Below are positions 5,918-12,262 of a stretch of 28,667 bases of DNA, one piece after another (position 1 is the first letter of the stretch; every line of letters starts with the position of its first letter). A program made the translations under genes and the position numbers. The stretch is from a virus. The notes beneath the pieces were generated by a model. It worked only from the letters and a program-made list of their open reading frames with translations. It was not told where the DNA came from and did not search any database. Where the stretch lies: the IMG/VR virus record IMGVR_UViG_3300020054_000423, positions 1 to 28,667 of that record; one strand, written 5' to 3'.

Positions 5918-6187
5918 TTATTCGGCTGCGCTCTCCAGCGCGTCCGTGATCTCGGTGGTGACGATGCCCTCCAGCACGCCCACAGCATCTTCGAGGTTGC
6001 CGATGGCCTCCTGCATAGCCTGACCTCGCTCGCCGTCCTGAATGCTCTCCGGCAGGGCGTCAAACGCCTCCTGCTCTTCGTCGAGAATCTCCTGAGCCCG
6101 CTCAGTAAACTCAGACAGCAACTCGGACAAGCGGCTGTCGATGTCTTCGACGAGGGTGGCGATCTGTTTTCTGCGTTGATTGTTCAT
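5918..6187 (-). CDS. Conserved phage coiled-coil protein of unknown function (89 aa)
   Basis: This acidic, fully helical protein starts MNNQRRKQIATLVEDIDSRL and contains ILDEEQEAFDALPESIQ and GERGQAMQEAIGNLEDAVG. From memory, this EEQEAFDNLPES...GQAMQEAI pattern recurs in uncharacterised proteins of many tailed phages; its role is unknown. I chose the ATG at 6187 because AGGAGG lies 7 nt upstream; another ATG 18 nt earlier has no ribosome site. The gene is separated from its upstream neighbour by a UUCG hairpin at 6214-6227. Confidence 0.85.
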   Translation of the reverse strand: MNNQRRKQIATLVEDIDSRLSELLSEFTERAQEILDEEQEAFDALPESIQDGERGQAMQEAIGNLEDAVGVLEGIVTTEITDALESAAE

Positions 6188-6213
6188 CTGTCTACCTCCT
6201 GTCATGGTGGTGG

Positions 6214-6227
6214 GGGGCCGAAGCCCC
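6214..6227 (-). repeat. UUCG-tetraloop hairpin without U-run
   Basis: Read leftward, this is GGGGC-TTCG-GCCCC, a C(UUCG)G-capped hairpin, six nt past the stop of the 104-aa gene. No poly-U follows, so it is more likely an mRNA-stabilising or processing structure than an efficient terminator. The same core recurs at 6780-6797 and, on the other strand with a U-run, at 15261-15285. Confidence 0.7.
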
Positions 6228-6232
6228 GGTTG

Positions 6233-6547
6233 TTAGCCTGCCGCGCGCTCTCGCTCCCACTGGGCCCAGACGCCGGTGAGGTCGTATTCCTTGTGCTCCT
6301 TGATCTTCCATTTCTGGACGACCGGCTCACCATCAACGTCACAGACGACGTAAGCGACGGTCTTCAGCACCTTCGCAAAGCGGCGCTGATTGTCGCCCAC
6401 GAAGATGACGTGGTTGAACCCATCGAAAGGGCTGTTCACGGCATCGGTGAACTCGAAGAGGTGGTCGAACTCCTTCTCGCGGAAGCAGCCCAGAACCGGG
6501 CACTCGTCTGCAGGAAGGCGGTCGTTGGTGTAAGGTGCAAAGCCCAT
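6233..6547 (-). CDS. Hypothetical 104-aa protein
   Basis: A soluble protein starting MGFAPYTNDRLPADECPVLG. It has a central beta-rich part (HVIFVGDNQRRFAKVLKTV, then AYVVCDVDGEPVVQKWKI) and a short helical end (AQWERERAAG). No recognised family or catalytic motif. The ATG at 6547 has AGGAGATTTCAG upstream, like other leftward genes. The UUCG hairpin lies directly after the stop codon. Confidence 0.82.
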   Translation of the reverse strand: MGFAPYTNDRLPADECPVLGCFREKEFDHLFEFTDAVNSPFDGFNHVIFVGDNQRRFAKVLKTVAYVVCDVDGEPVVQKWKIKEHKEYDLTGVWAQWERERAAG

Positions 6548-6617
6548 CTGAAATCTCCTGTGCCTGTCTCATCAGTGGTCGGGAAGCACCCCGGCCAGAC
6601 GCCCGTAGGCGTTTCGA

Positions 6618-6758
6618 CTATTTCTGGCCCTTCCAGACGTGGAAGTCGCTGACGTATTCGAAAGCCATGAAACCGCCTTCAACCTTCGTGATCTTCGCGG
6701 CCCACGGCGCGCGGCGATGGGCGGTCTTGCGGGAAGCGCATTCGATAAATTTGGTCAT
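6618..6758 (-). CDS. Small basic protein (46 aa)
   Basis: The 46-residue product starts MTKFIECASRKTAHRRAPWA and ends DFHVWKGQK; the middle (AKITKVEGGFMAFEYVSD) looks like a beta-hairpin. The ATG at 6758-6756 follows AAACAGGAGAACTCAG, identical to the leader of the 152-aa gene, and the TAG is at 6620-6618. A small hairpin (ACGCC-CGTA-GGCGT, about 6600-6613) lies just after the stop. Function unknown; the small size and net positive charge could suit a host-takeover or nucleic-acid-binding protein. Confidence 0.72.
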   Translation of the reverse strand: MTKFIECASRKTAHRRAPWAAKITKVEGGFMAFEYVSDFHVWKGQK

Positions 6759-6779
6759 CTGAGTTCTCCTGTTTGAGAT

Positions 6780-6797
6780 GGGGGGCCGAAGCCCCCC
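6780..6797 (-). repeat. UUCG-tetraloop hairpin without U-run
   Basis: Read leftward, this is GGGGGGC-TTCG-GCCCCCC, between the 78-aa gene and the 46-aa gene. It is a longer copy of the hairpin at 6214-6227. No U-run follows it, and the ribosome site of the next gene is only about 10 nt away, so processing or stabilisation of a polycistronic RNA is more likely than termination. Confidence 0.7.
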
Positions 6798-6806
6798 CCG
6801 GTTGGG

Positions 6807-7043
6807 TTAGGCGGCGACGATCACAGATGCCGGGATCGTGTGCAGAAGACCGCACCAGTCGCCGTCACGGTGAATGGTCATAATCTGCGCTTTGTCGGGG
6901 CTGTTTGCGTCCAAGCGGAACCAGACGGTGCGACCATCGAACTTGTGCAGCGGATCAGTCATTGCGCGGCCCATGCGCGGGATGAAGCCCAAAGTGAAAC
7001 CGGGTGCGTTCTCGATAGGGGTGGTGATTGCTGCGTTGGTCAT
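6807..7043 (-). CDS. Hypothetical 78-aa protein
   Basis: The product starts MTNAAITTPIENAPGFTLGF. It contains beta-rich segments FDGRTVWFRLDANSPDKAQI and MTIHRDGDWCGLLHTI, suggesting a compact beta fold. The ATG at 7043 has AGGAGAACTTAG upstream. It is the first gene after a near-consensus, operator-bearing promoter at 7087-7115, so it probably starts a strongly expressed and regulated leftward unit. No family is recognised. Confidence 0.82.
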   Translation of the reverse strand: MTNAAITTPIENAPGFTLGFIPRMGRAMTDPLHKFDGRTVWFRLDANSPDKAQIMTIHRDGDWCGLLHTIPASVIVAA

Positions 7044-7086
7044 CTAAGTTCTCCTGTTTGTCTGCCAGCCCCTTGCTGACACCCTC

Positions 7087-7115
7087 TTTATACGACACCT
7101 CGCAAAGGGTGTCAA
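7087..7115 (-). promoter_or_regulatory. Strong leftward promoter with embedded palindromic operator
   Basis: On the minus strand TTGACA (7115-7110) is followed by a 17-bp spacer and TATAAA (7092-7087), close to the sigma70 consensus. A perfect palindrome, GACACC-N8-GGTGTC (7094-7113), fills the spacer and overlaps the -35, ideal for a repressor that blocks RNA polymerase. The predicted start is near 7080, and the first gene begins at 7043. A sister element lies at 8067-8095. Confidence 0.85.
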
Positions 7116-7123
7116 CAGTTTTT

Positions 7124-8038
7124 TTAAACAAACGCCTTGCGGTACTCGGCCTCGCTAACGAACGTGCCGTCGATGTACAGGCGGCTCGGGAACTGGACAA
7201 AATCGGTCCCCAGATGGCTGGTCTTCCAGACAACGGTCTGCTCGATGCGAACGGACTTGCCGTCGCGGGTTCCGGTGATGACCCAGTCGCCATTGGAACC
7301 AGAAGCGGTCTCAACCTCAAAGCCAGCGCCCAGCTTCTCCTCGAACTTCGGCGCGAAAGCATCAACCTCGGCCTGAGCGCGGTTATATGCGTCCCAGATG
7401 ATCTGCTCCGGCTTGCCTTTGTATCGCAGGATGGTTTTGGTGATCTCAGCCGCGTGGCTGACCTGCTCTCTGGTCGCGCGCGGAGCGTCGCCCTTGATGA
7501 TGTCGCACACTGCGGAATTTGCCTCGTGAGCCAGCACGCCATCAGCAAAGCAATGGCCGTAAATTCCCCACAGGTGGTCGAACCAACCACCGATGCTCTC
7601 GCGGTGCATCCGCTCCAGCTCAGGGCGCACATGGGTTTCCATGAACGCGCGGACTTTCTCGTTGCGAAGCTGGGCGATCAGAGCTTCCTTCTCAGCCTTC
7701 TTCACTTCGCGCTCGGACTTCACCAGAGCAGCGGCTTTGATCTCGTTGCGGAGAGCAAGCAGGCCCTCAGCAACAGCCGTGTCGATGTCGAACTTCTTCA
7801 GCGCAGCCAGCTTCTTTGCTGCCTGATGAACGTAGAGCGGAAGATCGCCGACATTTTCGGAGAACTCTTTCCAACCCCAGCCATAAACCTCACCAGCGGT
7901 GCACTCAAGGTTGTGGCGCTCGATGTCCCATGCGCGGGTCACGTCTTCCTGAGCGCGCTTGCGAGCTGCTTCAGAGGTGAAGCCAGCTTCCAGAGCTGCT
8001 TTCGCCTGACCTACATAATGTTCAACGGTGCGTGCCAT
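7124..8038 (-). CDS. Conserved phage protein of unknown function (304 aa)
   Basis: The N-terminal two thirds are helical and Ala/Glu/Lys-rich (MARTVEHYVGQAKAALEAGF at the start; KSEREVKKAEKEALIAQLRN in the middle). The C-terminus is a beta-rich domain, DWVITGTRDGKSVRIEQTV then FVQFPSRLYIDGTFVSEAEY. From memory, a similar ending (QFPARIYxxGKFVSE) recurs in uncharacterised phage proteins. The ATG at 8038 is preceded by AGGAGATGACAC and the promoter at 8067-8095. Its position as the first gene of a promoter unit suggests early expression. The molecular function is unknown. Confidence 0.87.
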   Translation of the reverse strand: MARTVEHYVGQAKAALEAGFTSEAARKRAQEDVTRAWDIERHNLECTAGEVYGWGWKEFSENVGDLPLYVHQAAKKLAALKKFDIDTAVAEGLLALRNEIKAAALVKSEREVKKAEKEALIAQLRNEKVRAFMETHVRPELERMHRESIGGWFDHLWGIYGHCFADGVLAHEANSAVCDIIKGDAPRATREQVSHAAEITKTILRYKGKPEQIIWDAYNRAQAEVDAFAPKFEEKLGAGFEVETASGSNGDWVITGTRDGKSVRIEQTVVWKTSHLGTDFVQFPSRLYIDGTFVSEAEYRKAFV

Positions 8039-8066
8039 GTGTCATCTCCTGTTTGCCTATGACCCC

Positions 8067-8095
8067 TTTATACGACACCCCAGACCGGGTGTAAA
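8067..8095 (-). promoter_or_regulatory. Leftward promoter with embedded operator
   Basis: On the minus strand TTTACA (8095-8090), a 17-bp spacer and TATAAA (8072-8067) form a good sigma70-type promoter. The spacer carries GACACC-N8-GGTGTA (8074-8093), the same palindrome at the same place as in the promoter at 7087-7115 with a single mismatch. The predicted start is near 8060, 22 nt upstream of the 304-aa gene. Confidence 0.82.
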
Positions 8096-8105
8096 CACTT
8101 TTCTT

Positions 8106-8996
8106 TCATTCATGATCATTTTTTTTGAGGCCCTTCCCGGCACAGATCACGCACCCGCCGACGGCGTCCCGGCCCTCGTAGACACGCGACGCCTTGAACT
8201 TCGCGTCCGGCGAGCAGTGCTCACAGCCGCCCTCCTCAATGAACGCACCCGTCTTGCTCTCCTTATACATGAGATCGCCCAGCCTCGGCGCGAGCAGCCC
8301 CCACCGGCCACCCGGTCGAACCTGCGGCACCAGCGGCTGGTCTGGCCCAATCACCGGCATCTTACGACTGCAAAACGGCTCCACCTTCGAGCTGCGACAC
8401 CGAACGCAGTGACCGGCTCCAGAGGTGGTCGCTTGCAAGCGCTTGCCCTCGCTCCGCTTTGCCACCCGCCAGACCGTCACCCTCGGGGCAACGCCGTCCC
8501 GGATCATGCACCCAAGGCAGGAGCCCTCCAGTATATAATACGTCTGATCGCCGCCCGGCTTGCTGATGGCCTTTATATACTGTTCAGTCAGGCGTCCCGT
8601 CAGAGTGTCTACCGTGTCCTGATCGCCCGGCCCATCCATCAGCATCTTGCGAGCCCGCTTGTCCGCGAAGAACCCCTTGTACTCCTTATACTCGTGGCTG
8701 ACCTGCTCGAACAGCTCCTCATCCCCGGCCTCCAGCGCCGTCTGCTTCTGGTGCTCACGGACCATACAGCTCACGCACTTGCGGGTGTTGCGCACCCGGC
8801 GAGCGCTCTTCAATCGCGGCGGCATCTTCGCCGGGGCATTCGGATCAGACCTCCACAGATCGACGCAGGTCTGGCATCTCTCACCCCAATAGAACCAGCG
8901 GCTGGTGTTATTCGCCTCCTCATTGCTGTCTGCAGTCTCGCCATCAAGGGCGGTCTCGGTCGAACTCAACGCAATTTCAAGCGGGATATGGGTCAC
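8106..8996 (-). CDS. Protein with six CxxC motifs, probably three zinc sites
   Basis: This 296-residue protein has CxxC motifs at 41/44, 74/77, 160/163, 197/200, 258/261 and 282/285. They pair naturally into three four-Cys zinc sites with 30-, 34- and 21-residue internal gaps, suggesting three copies of a treble-clef or zinc-ribbon-like unit. The first unit is followed by a charged helical region (about 83-118). No HNH, nuclease or other catalytic triad was recognised, but treble clefs with this spacing are common in phage HNH/endonuclease VII-type and nucleic-acid-binding proteins. The start is a GTG at 8996 with AACAGGAGGCTGGC upstream. It is the first gene of the leftward arm next to the control region. 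Confidence 0.83.
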   Translation of the reverse strand: MTHIPLEIALSSTETALDGETADSNEEANNTSRWFYWGERCQTCVDLWRSDPNAPAKMPPRLKSARRVRNTRKCVSCMVREHQKQTALEAGDEELFEQVSHEYKEYKGFFADKRARKMLMDGPGDQDTVDTLTGRLTEQYIKAISKPGGDQTYYILEGSCLGCMIRDGVAPRVTVWRVAKRSEGKRLQATTSGAGHCVRCRSSKVEPFCSRKMPVIGPDQPLVPQVRPGGRWGLLAPRLGDLMYKESKTGAFIEEGGCEHCSPDAKFKASRVYEGRDAVGGCVICAGKGLKKNDHE

Positions 8997-8999
8997 GCC

Positions 9000-9537
9000 A
9001 GCCTCCTGTTAAAAGTGTTTACATGCGCTAAATGCAGGAAGAGTGTGTAATATTGCAGGGTTTTTATCAAGTCTTTTCTTTGCGCGCTAGTCGGACCGCT
9101 GTATAGCTCGATTGAATTTTTCGTTTTTTGTTTTTATACCAACAGTTTGCAGTAAAAGCATTAGAGGCGATCTCCACCCTTACATGCATATATATAGAGA
9201 GGGGGAGGGCAGGGCACCCCATCCGACCTTGAGCCGCTATCCAGTGCGTCGAGGGTCTTTTGTCTCACCCTCGTATATGGTAACCCCCTCTCCCTTTTCT
9301 TTCTTCCTTTCTTATTGAAAAGAAAAGAAAAAGAAGAAATAGAGAGACGGGGAAACGAACCCGGCAGCGCCGAGCGTGAGAAAACAGGCGAAAAATGCAG
9401 GGTGTTGGTTATATTAGAGATCACGATCTTATGCTTAACTTAAAACAAGTTAATTCTTGGAATATACAGGTTACTCAGGACGCTCTTGACATCAGGGTGT
9501 GGGCCGCTATTGTAGGGGCAGGCAACAGGAGGACAGC
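9000..9537. other. Divergent non-coding control region between the two arms
   Basis: About 540 bp without a convincing gene separate the leftward and rightward arms. It holds AT-rich stretches (9050-9140 and 9410-9470), ATATATAT near 9190, and a pyrimidine-rich block followed by a purine-rich block (about 9285-9350, CCCTTTTCTTTC then AAAAGAAAAGAAAAAGAAG) that could form a long imperfect hairpin. CGAGGG/CCCTCG is a small stem near 9250-9274. TGCAGG is repeated at about 9032, 9052 and 9396. Minus-strand promoter signals for the 8996 gene must lie here, but I see no good match. An origin of replication is possible. Confidence 0.55.
9486..9513 (+). promoter_or_regulatory. Rightward promoter at the start of the right arm
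   Basis: A perfect -35 TTGACA (9486-9491), a 16-bp spacer and TATTGT (9508-9513, 4/6) point rightward, with an expected start near 9520. The AGGAGG ribosome site and ATG of the first right-arm gene follow at once (9538). Confidence 0.75.
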
Positions 9538-10179
9538 ATGACTGATGACGAAGTTGAGAACGACCACACGACGAGCATCGAGGATGCGGCCACCGTCCTT
9601 GGCGTATCGGTAAGCACGATGGCGATCTGGCTGGAGGGCGCTCACTTTGGCTTGAGCCAGACGCCCGAGCCTGATCGGTGCTGGACCCGCGATGTGTTTT
9701 CGCTGGCGCAGATGCGGCAGGCTGCGGCTGAGACTATCAGTCTGCATCTGTACAGGGGCTCAGGCGCTCAGAACAGCGCAATCACGCGCGTCATCAATCT
9801 GTTGAGCGGCAGCATCCATAGCTGGCGTCGCTTTGTGGCGTCGCGTGCTGAGGGCTCTGTGCTGTGTTGGGTGGATTATGGCGAGTTTATGGAGCGGCAG
9901 GTGGAGGTGCCTGATCAGCCGGGGCCGCAGGACGTTCTGCCCTCGTGGCACCTCGACGTGGTGCAGCGGCTGGAGCGGCTGGAAGAGCGGTACGCCGAGC
10001 TGAAGCGGGAAAATGTGGAGCTGCGATCCCAGCAACGCGACACGAGCCTGCGCCTGAAAAACGAGCGCAAGCGGATCGACCGGGTGTTCACGCGGTTGTG
10101 TGTGCTGGATAAGCACATCGGCACGCTGTTGAGCCAGCGAGCTGCGGGTCCGCGCCCGTGGTGGAGATTCTGGAGTTGA
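9538..10179 (+). CDS. HTH-coiled-coil protein, putative regulator (213 aa)
   Basis: The N-terminus (about 12-60; SIEDAATVLGVSVSTMAIWL, then CWTRDVFSLAQM) looks like a MerR/excisionase-type winged helix-turn-helix. A central part of unknown fold follows. Residues about 135-190 form a strong coiled coil (VVQRLERLEERYAELKREN, then RDTSLRLKNERKRIDR), and the protein ends PRPWWRFWS. The ATG at 9538 has AGGAGGACAGC upstream. As the first gene of the right arm it is a good candidate for a transcription regulator, but the target is unknown. It overlaps the next gene by 22 nt. Confidence 0.8.
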   Translation: MTDDEVENDHTTSIEDAATVLGVSVSTMAIWLEGAHFGLSQTPEPDRCWTRDVFSLAQMRQAAAETISLHLYRGSGAQNSAITRVINLLSGSIHSWRRFVASRAEGSVLCWVDYGEFMERQVEVPDQPGPQDVLPSWHLDVVQRLERLEERYAELKRENVELRSQQRDTSLRLKNERKRIDRVFTRLCVLDKHIGTLLSQRAAGPRPWWRFWS

Positions 10180-10544
10180 GAGATGATCGTTTGACCCTCC
10201 TTGAACAGGAGGTGGCCGACCTGACCCGGCGCGTCGTCGGTCAGGAGTGGCTGAGAGAGCAGGTTGACGCTATGCGCGATGAGCTGCGCGCGGTGATGAA
10301 GGAGGTCGTGGAGGTCCGTAAGTTGACGCTGACCGTCATGAAAAAGCGGAAAGAGATGGCTGAGGTCATGTACGAAATGCGCTCCGCCGCGAGGGAGGCG
10401 AAAAGCATGGCGGATGATTATATCGGCTTGGCGGAGAAATACCGGCGAGGGGCATCGGCCGTGTTGTCGGAAGACGTCTCTCAAATGAAGCGGGATATCG
10501 CTAACCTGCGGGCAATAGCGGCGTACAACGAGAGACGTCGTTGA
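10158..10544 (+). CDS. Coiled-coil protein (128 aa)
   Basis: This highly helical protein has heptad-like stretches: LRDDRLTLLEQEVADLTRRV, MRDELRAVMKEVVEVRKLTL and MKKRKEMAEVMYEMRSAARE. The start is one of two consecutive GTGs (10158 or 10161) without a strong ribosome site, so translation is probably coupled to the overlapping upstream gene, which also ends in a coiled coil. The two proteins could interact. Its TGA stop is embedded in the TTGACA of the promoter at 10541. No domain is recognised. Confidence 0.75.
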   Translation: MVEILELRDDRLTLLEQEVADLTRRVVGQEWLREQVDAMRDELRAVMKEVVEVRKLTLTVMKKRKEMAEVMYEMRSAAREAKSMADDYIGLAEKYRRGASAVLSEDVSQMKRDIANLRAIAAYNERRR

Positions 10545-10568
10545 CATGGCCCTCGATCCGTGCATGAT
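10541..10568 (+). promoter_or_regulatory. Rightward promoter overlapping a stop codon
   Basis: TTGACA (10541-10546), which contains the upstream TGA, is followed after 16 bp by CATGAT (10563-10568, 4/6 match to the -10). Transcription would start near 10575, just before the AGGAGG of the gene at 10595. The wider sequence CGTCGTTGACA recurs at 21073-21083. Confidence 0.6.
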
Positions 10569-10594
10569 GGAGATATGGCAACAGGAGGGCGCCC

Positions 10595-10921
10595 ATGAGT
10601 GAAGAAAACGAAACCGAGTCCGAAGGTTTGTGGCTCGCGCCAAACGACGCCGCCGTGGTCTTTCACGGGGATGGTCGCATCGGCGGCCTGCTCCCTGAGA
10701 TCGACGACGAGGCTGGTATCATCGAGACAGACCCGTGCATGCTGGTCGCGGCCACGCTCGCTCTGCTGCAGGACACGACGCCGCTCTCGCCGGGCGGCAT
10801 GTGCCTGACGCAGTTGATAGCCAAGAAGGCTGGAGAGATCATGATCGAGGCTGCGGCGGATCGGGACCCAGAGCGCGCGTCCGCTATCATCATGCCGGGA
10901 GACGAGGGGTGGATGCAGTGA
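10595..10921 (+). CDS. Hypothetical 108-aa acidic protein
   Basis: It starts MSEENETESEGLWLAPNDAA. An early beta-like segment (AAVVFHGDGRIGGLLPEID) precedes a helical second half (MLVAATLALLQD; LTQLIAKKAGEIMIEAAADR). The ATG has AGGAGGGCGCCC upstream. Its stop overlaps the GTG of the next gene (GTGA). Function not recognised. It probably begins the transcription unit from the 10541 promoter. Confidence 0.8.
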   Translation: MSEENETESEGLWLAPNDAAVVFHGDGRIGGLLPEIDDEAGIIETDPCMLVAATLALLQDTTPLSPGGMCLTQLIAKKAGEIMIEAAADRDPERASAIIMPGDEGWMQ

Positions 10922-11397
10922 GCAACGAAGAGTGGATCACGGTAACCGAGGCAATTGTCTCATACATCCTGCCAGAGGGGTCGGTCCTTCACGAAGATCA
11001 GATGCAGGCAGCCTCTGGTTTGTTTGAGGACGGCACGCTCTCCTTCCTCGACCGGGACGACGCTGGCCGCGTTCGACGCTCGCAGGTTCGCGATATTTTC
11101 ACCACCTCGACAACCGCTCAACTTGTGCTTATTTGCCACCAACAGGCGGCCCAGCTCGACAAGTTGTTTGGTTTTATAGACGCGCTGTTTGAGCGCGTGT
11201 CAGAGGTTGAGGGGGAGATTGAGAGGCTCTGGACCCGTGCCGATGAGGCAGAAATCGAGACGAAAAAGGCGTTAAGCGAAGGTGAGGGGGCTTACTCGTT
11301 CGCTCACAGTCTTGAGTATCTCATCGCTGAAAACAGGGAGAAAATCGACTCCCTCGAAACTGATGTGGTGTGTCTGGAAGAGCGCTTCGATGACTGA
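10918..11397 (+). CDS. Hypothetical 159-aa helical protein
   Basis: The start is the GTG at 10918, overlapping the previous TGA. The protein begins MSNEEWITVTEAIVSYILPE and contains a hydrophobic helix (AQLVLICHQQAAQLDKLFGF) and long charged helices (RVSEVEGEIERLWTRADEAE; EYLIAENREKIDSLETDVV), so it is mainly coiled coil. The frame is open further upstream, but that part shadows the 108-aa gene. It overlaps the next gene by 8 nt. Coiled-coil proteins are frequent in this early right-arm segment, and they may form a complex. No family is recognised. Confidence 0.78.
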   Translation: MSNEEWITVTEAIVSYILPEGSVLHEDQMQAASGLFEDGTLSFLDRDDAGRVRRSQVRDIFTTSTTAQLVLICHQQAAQLDKLFGFIDALFERVSEVEGEIERLWTRADEAEIETKKALSEGEGAYSFAHSLEYLIAENREKIDSLETDVVCLEERFDD

Positions 11398-12262
11398 ACT
11401 TTACCGACTGAAGCATCGGGTCCACGCTCGACAGGTGCCTCCGATGCACGACGATGCCGGGCGCGCGGACTTTGCGCACTGGCTGATATACCAAGCGCGG
11501 CAATCCCCTGTCGTGTTCGAGGGGGCGGCGGTGACAATCGACACGACCTATGGCATGGTCACGGCATTCCCGACGCAATGGGTGGTCGTCACCCGCATGG
11601 GGTCGGTGATGGTCGCAAATGACAGGCAATTTAAACAGGAGTTTGAGCATGAGCCCGGAGAACGGAAGCCCTTGGACAACAGAGATGGAGATCGACCTCC
11701 TCCGCATCTGGAATCTCGGCAAAACAGCGCGGGAGACGATGATCGAGATCAACTATCTGCACTCGAAATCGTTCAGCCGGTCGGCGATAGTGGGGAAGAT
11801 CAGTCGCATGAGGGCGAATGGTCTGGTGGCGGAGAAGAGGCCGAACCCGGTGAATCTGGAGGGGGCGGAGAAGAAACGGCGCAGCCGGATCGTGGCGAAG
11901 CAGCGCCGGGAGAAGGAGCGAGCGATGAAGGATCAGGAAGCGACGGAAAAGAACCCGCTGTTCTCGGAGGTGGGGTCGAAGCAGTGCCGGTATCCGCTTT
12001 GGACGGACACGACGCCCGCGAAGCAGCGCCGGGTGTGTGGGGCGAAGACATCAACGGGAGAGCAGAGCTTCTGCGAGGCGCACCGCGAGATATGCTGGTC
12101 GAAGGAAAAGTCCAAGCCAACAAAGGGCGGGCTGTCGCTGCCGACGATCAAAGCGATAAAAGAGATGTCGAAGGACGGCGTCCCTCTGGAGAAGATAGCA
12201 CGCGTGCAGGCGGTGGCGCTGGAGCAGGTGCATTTTTACGCGGCGAGGTGAGCCATGACTGA
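11390..12262 (+). CDS. Protein whose open frame runs through the whole GcrA-like gene (up to 290 aa)
   Basis: The ATG at 11390 overlaps the previous stop by 8 nt. The first 86 residues (MTELYRLKHRVHARQVPP, later FEGAAVTIDTTYGMVTAFPT and QWVVVTRMGSVMVANDRQF) look like a normal beta-rich small protein. No stop follows: the frame stays open across the whole GcrA-like gene (offset by one base) to a TGA at 12262. The product would carry about 200 extra residues rich in Gly, Glu, Asp and Ser. That tail is either a genuine disordered domain encoded by dual-use DNA or a consequence of GC-biased sequence and a lost stop. The N-terminal part is probably real; the full length is uncertain. Confidence 0.6.
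   Translation: MTELYRLKHRVHARQVPPMHDDAGRADFAHWLIYQARQSPVVFEGAAVTIDTTYGMVTAFPTQWVVVTRMGSVMVANDRQFKQEFEHEPGERKPLDNRDGDRPPPHLESRQNSAGDDDRDQLSALEIVQPVGDSGEDQSHEGEWSGGGEEAEPGESGGGGEETAQPDRGEAAPGEGASDEGSGSDGKEPAVLGGGVEAVPVSALDGHDAREAAPGVWGEDINGRAELLRGAPRDMLVEGKVQANKGRAVAADDQSDKRDVEGRRPSGEDSTRAGGGAGAGAFLRGEVSHD
11649..12251 (+). CDS. GcrA-like cell-cycle regulator homologue
   Basis: GcrA is an alphaproteobacterial transcription factor that binds RNA polymerase sigma70 and acts at promoters with GANTC sites methylated by CcrM. Shared features here are an N-terminal HTH-like SPWTTEMEIDLLRIW (7-21), the SRSAIVGKISR motif (43-53; compare SRNAVIGKVHR in GcrA), CRYP (113-116; compare CxWP), RVCG (128-131) and FCEAH (141-145; compare YCxxH). 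A long basic linker separates the two regions, and there is a C-terminal extension, so the 200 residues are somewhat longer than usual. The ATG at 11649 has AGGAG 7 nt upstream. It lies completely within another open frame. The probable role is to redirect host sigma70 transcription; this is inferred. Confidence 0.85.
   Translation: MSPENGSPWTTEMEIDLLRIWNLGKTARETMIEINYLHSKSFSRSAIVGKISRMRANGLVAEKRPNPVNLEGAEKKRRSRIVAKQRREKERAMKDQEATEKNPLFSEVGSKQCRYPLWTDTTPAKQRRVCGAKTSTGEQSFCEAHREICWSKEKSKPTKGGLSLPTIKAIKEMSKDGVPLEKIARVQAVALEQVHFYAAR

Noticed and set aside
8028-9050. Plus-strand frame of 340 codons opposite the six-CxxC gene
   Set aside because: Antisense shadow rich in Leu/Arg/His; the minus-strand gene has a good ribosome site and a regular Cys pattern.
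9340-9400. GGGTTCG-like segment on the minus strand that resembles a tRNA T-arm
   Set aside because: No acceptor, D or anticodon arms could be built around it.
9161-9424. Minus-strand frame of 87 codons in the control region
   Set aside because: Low-complexity Ser/Arg-rich product from purine/pyrimidine tracts, no Shine-Dalgarno, no recognisable motif.
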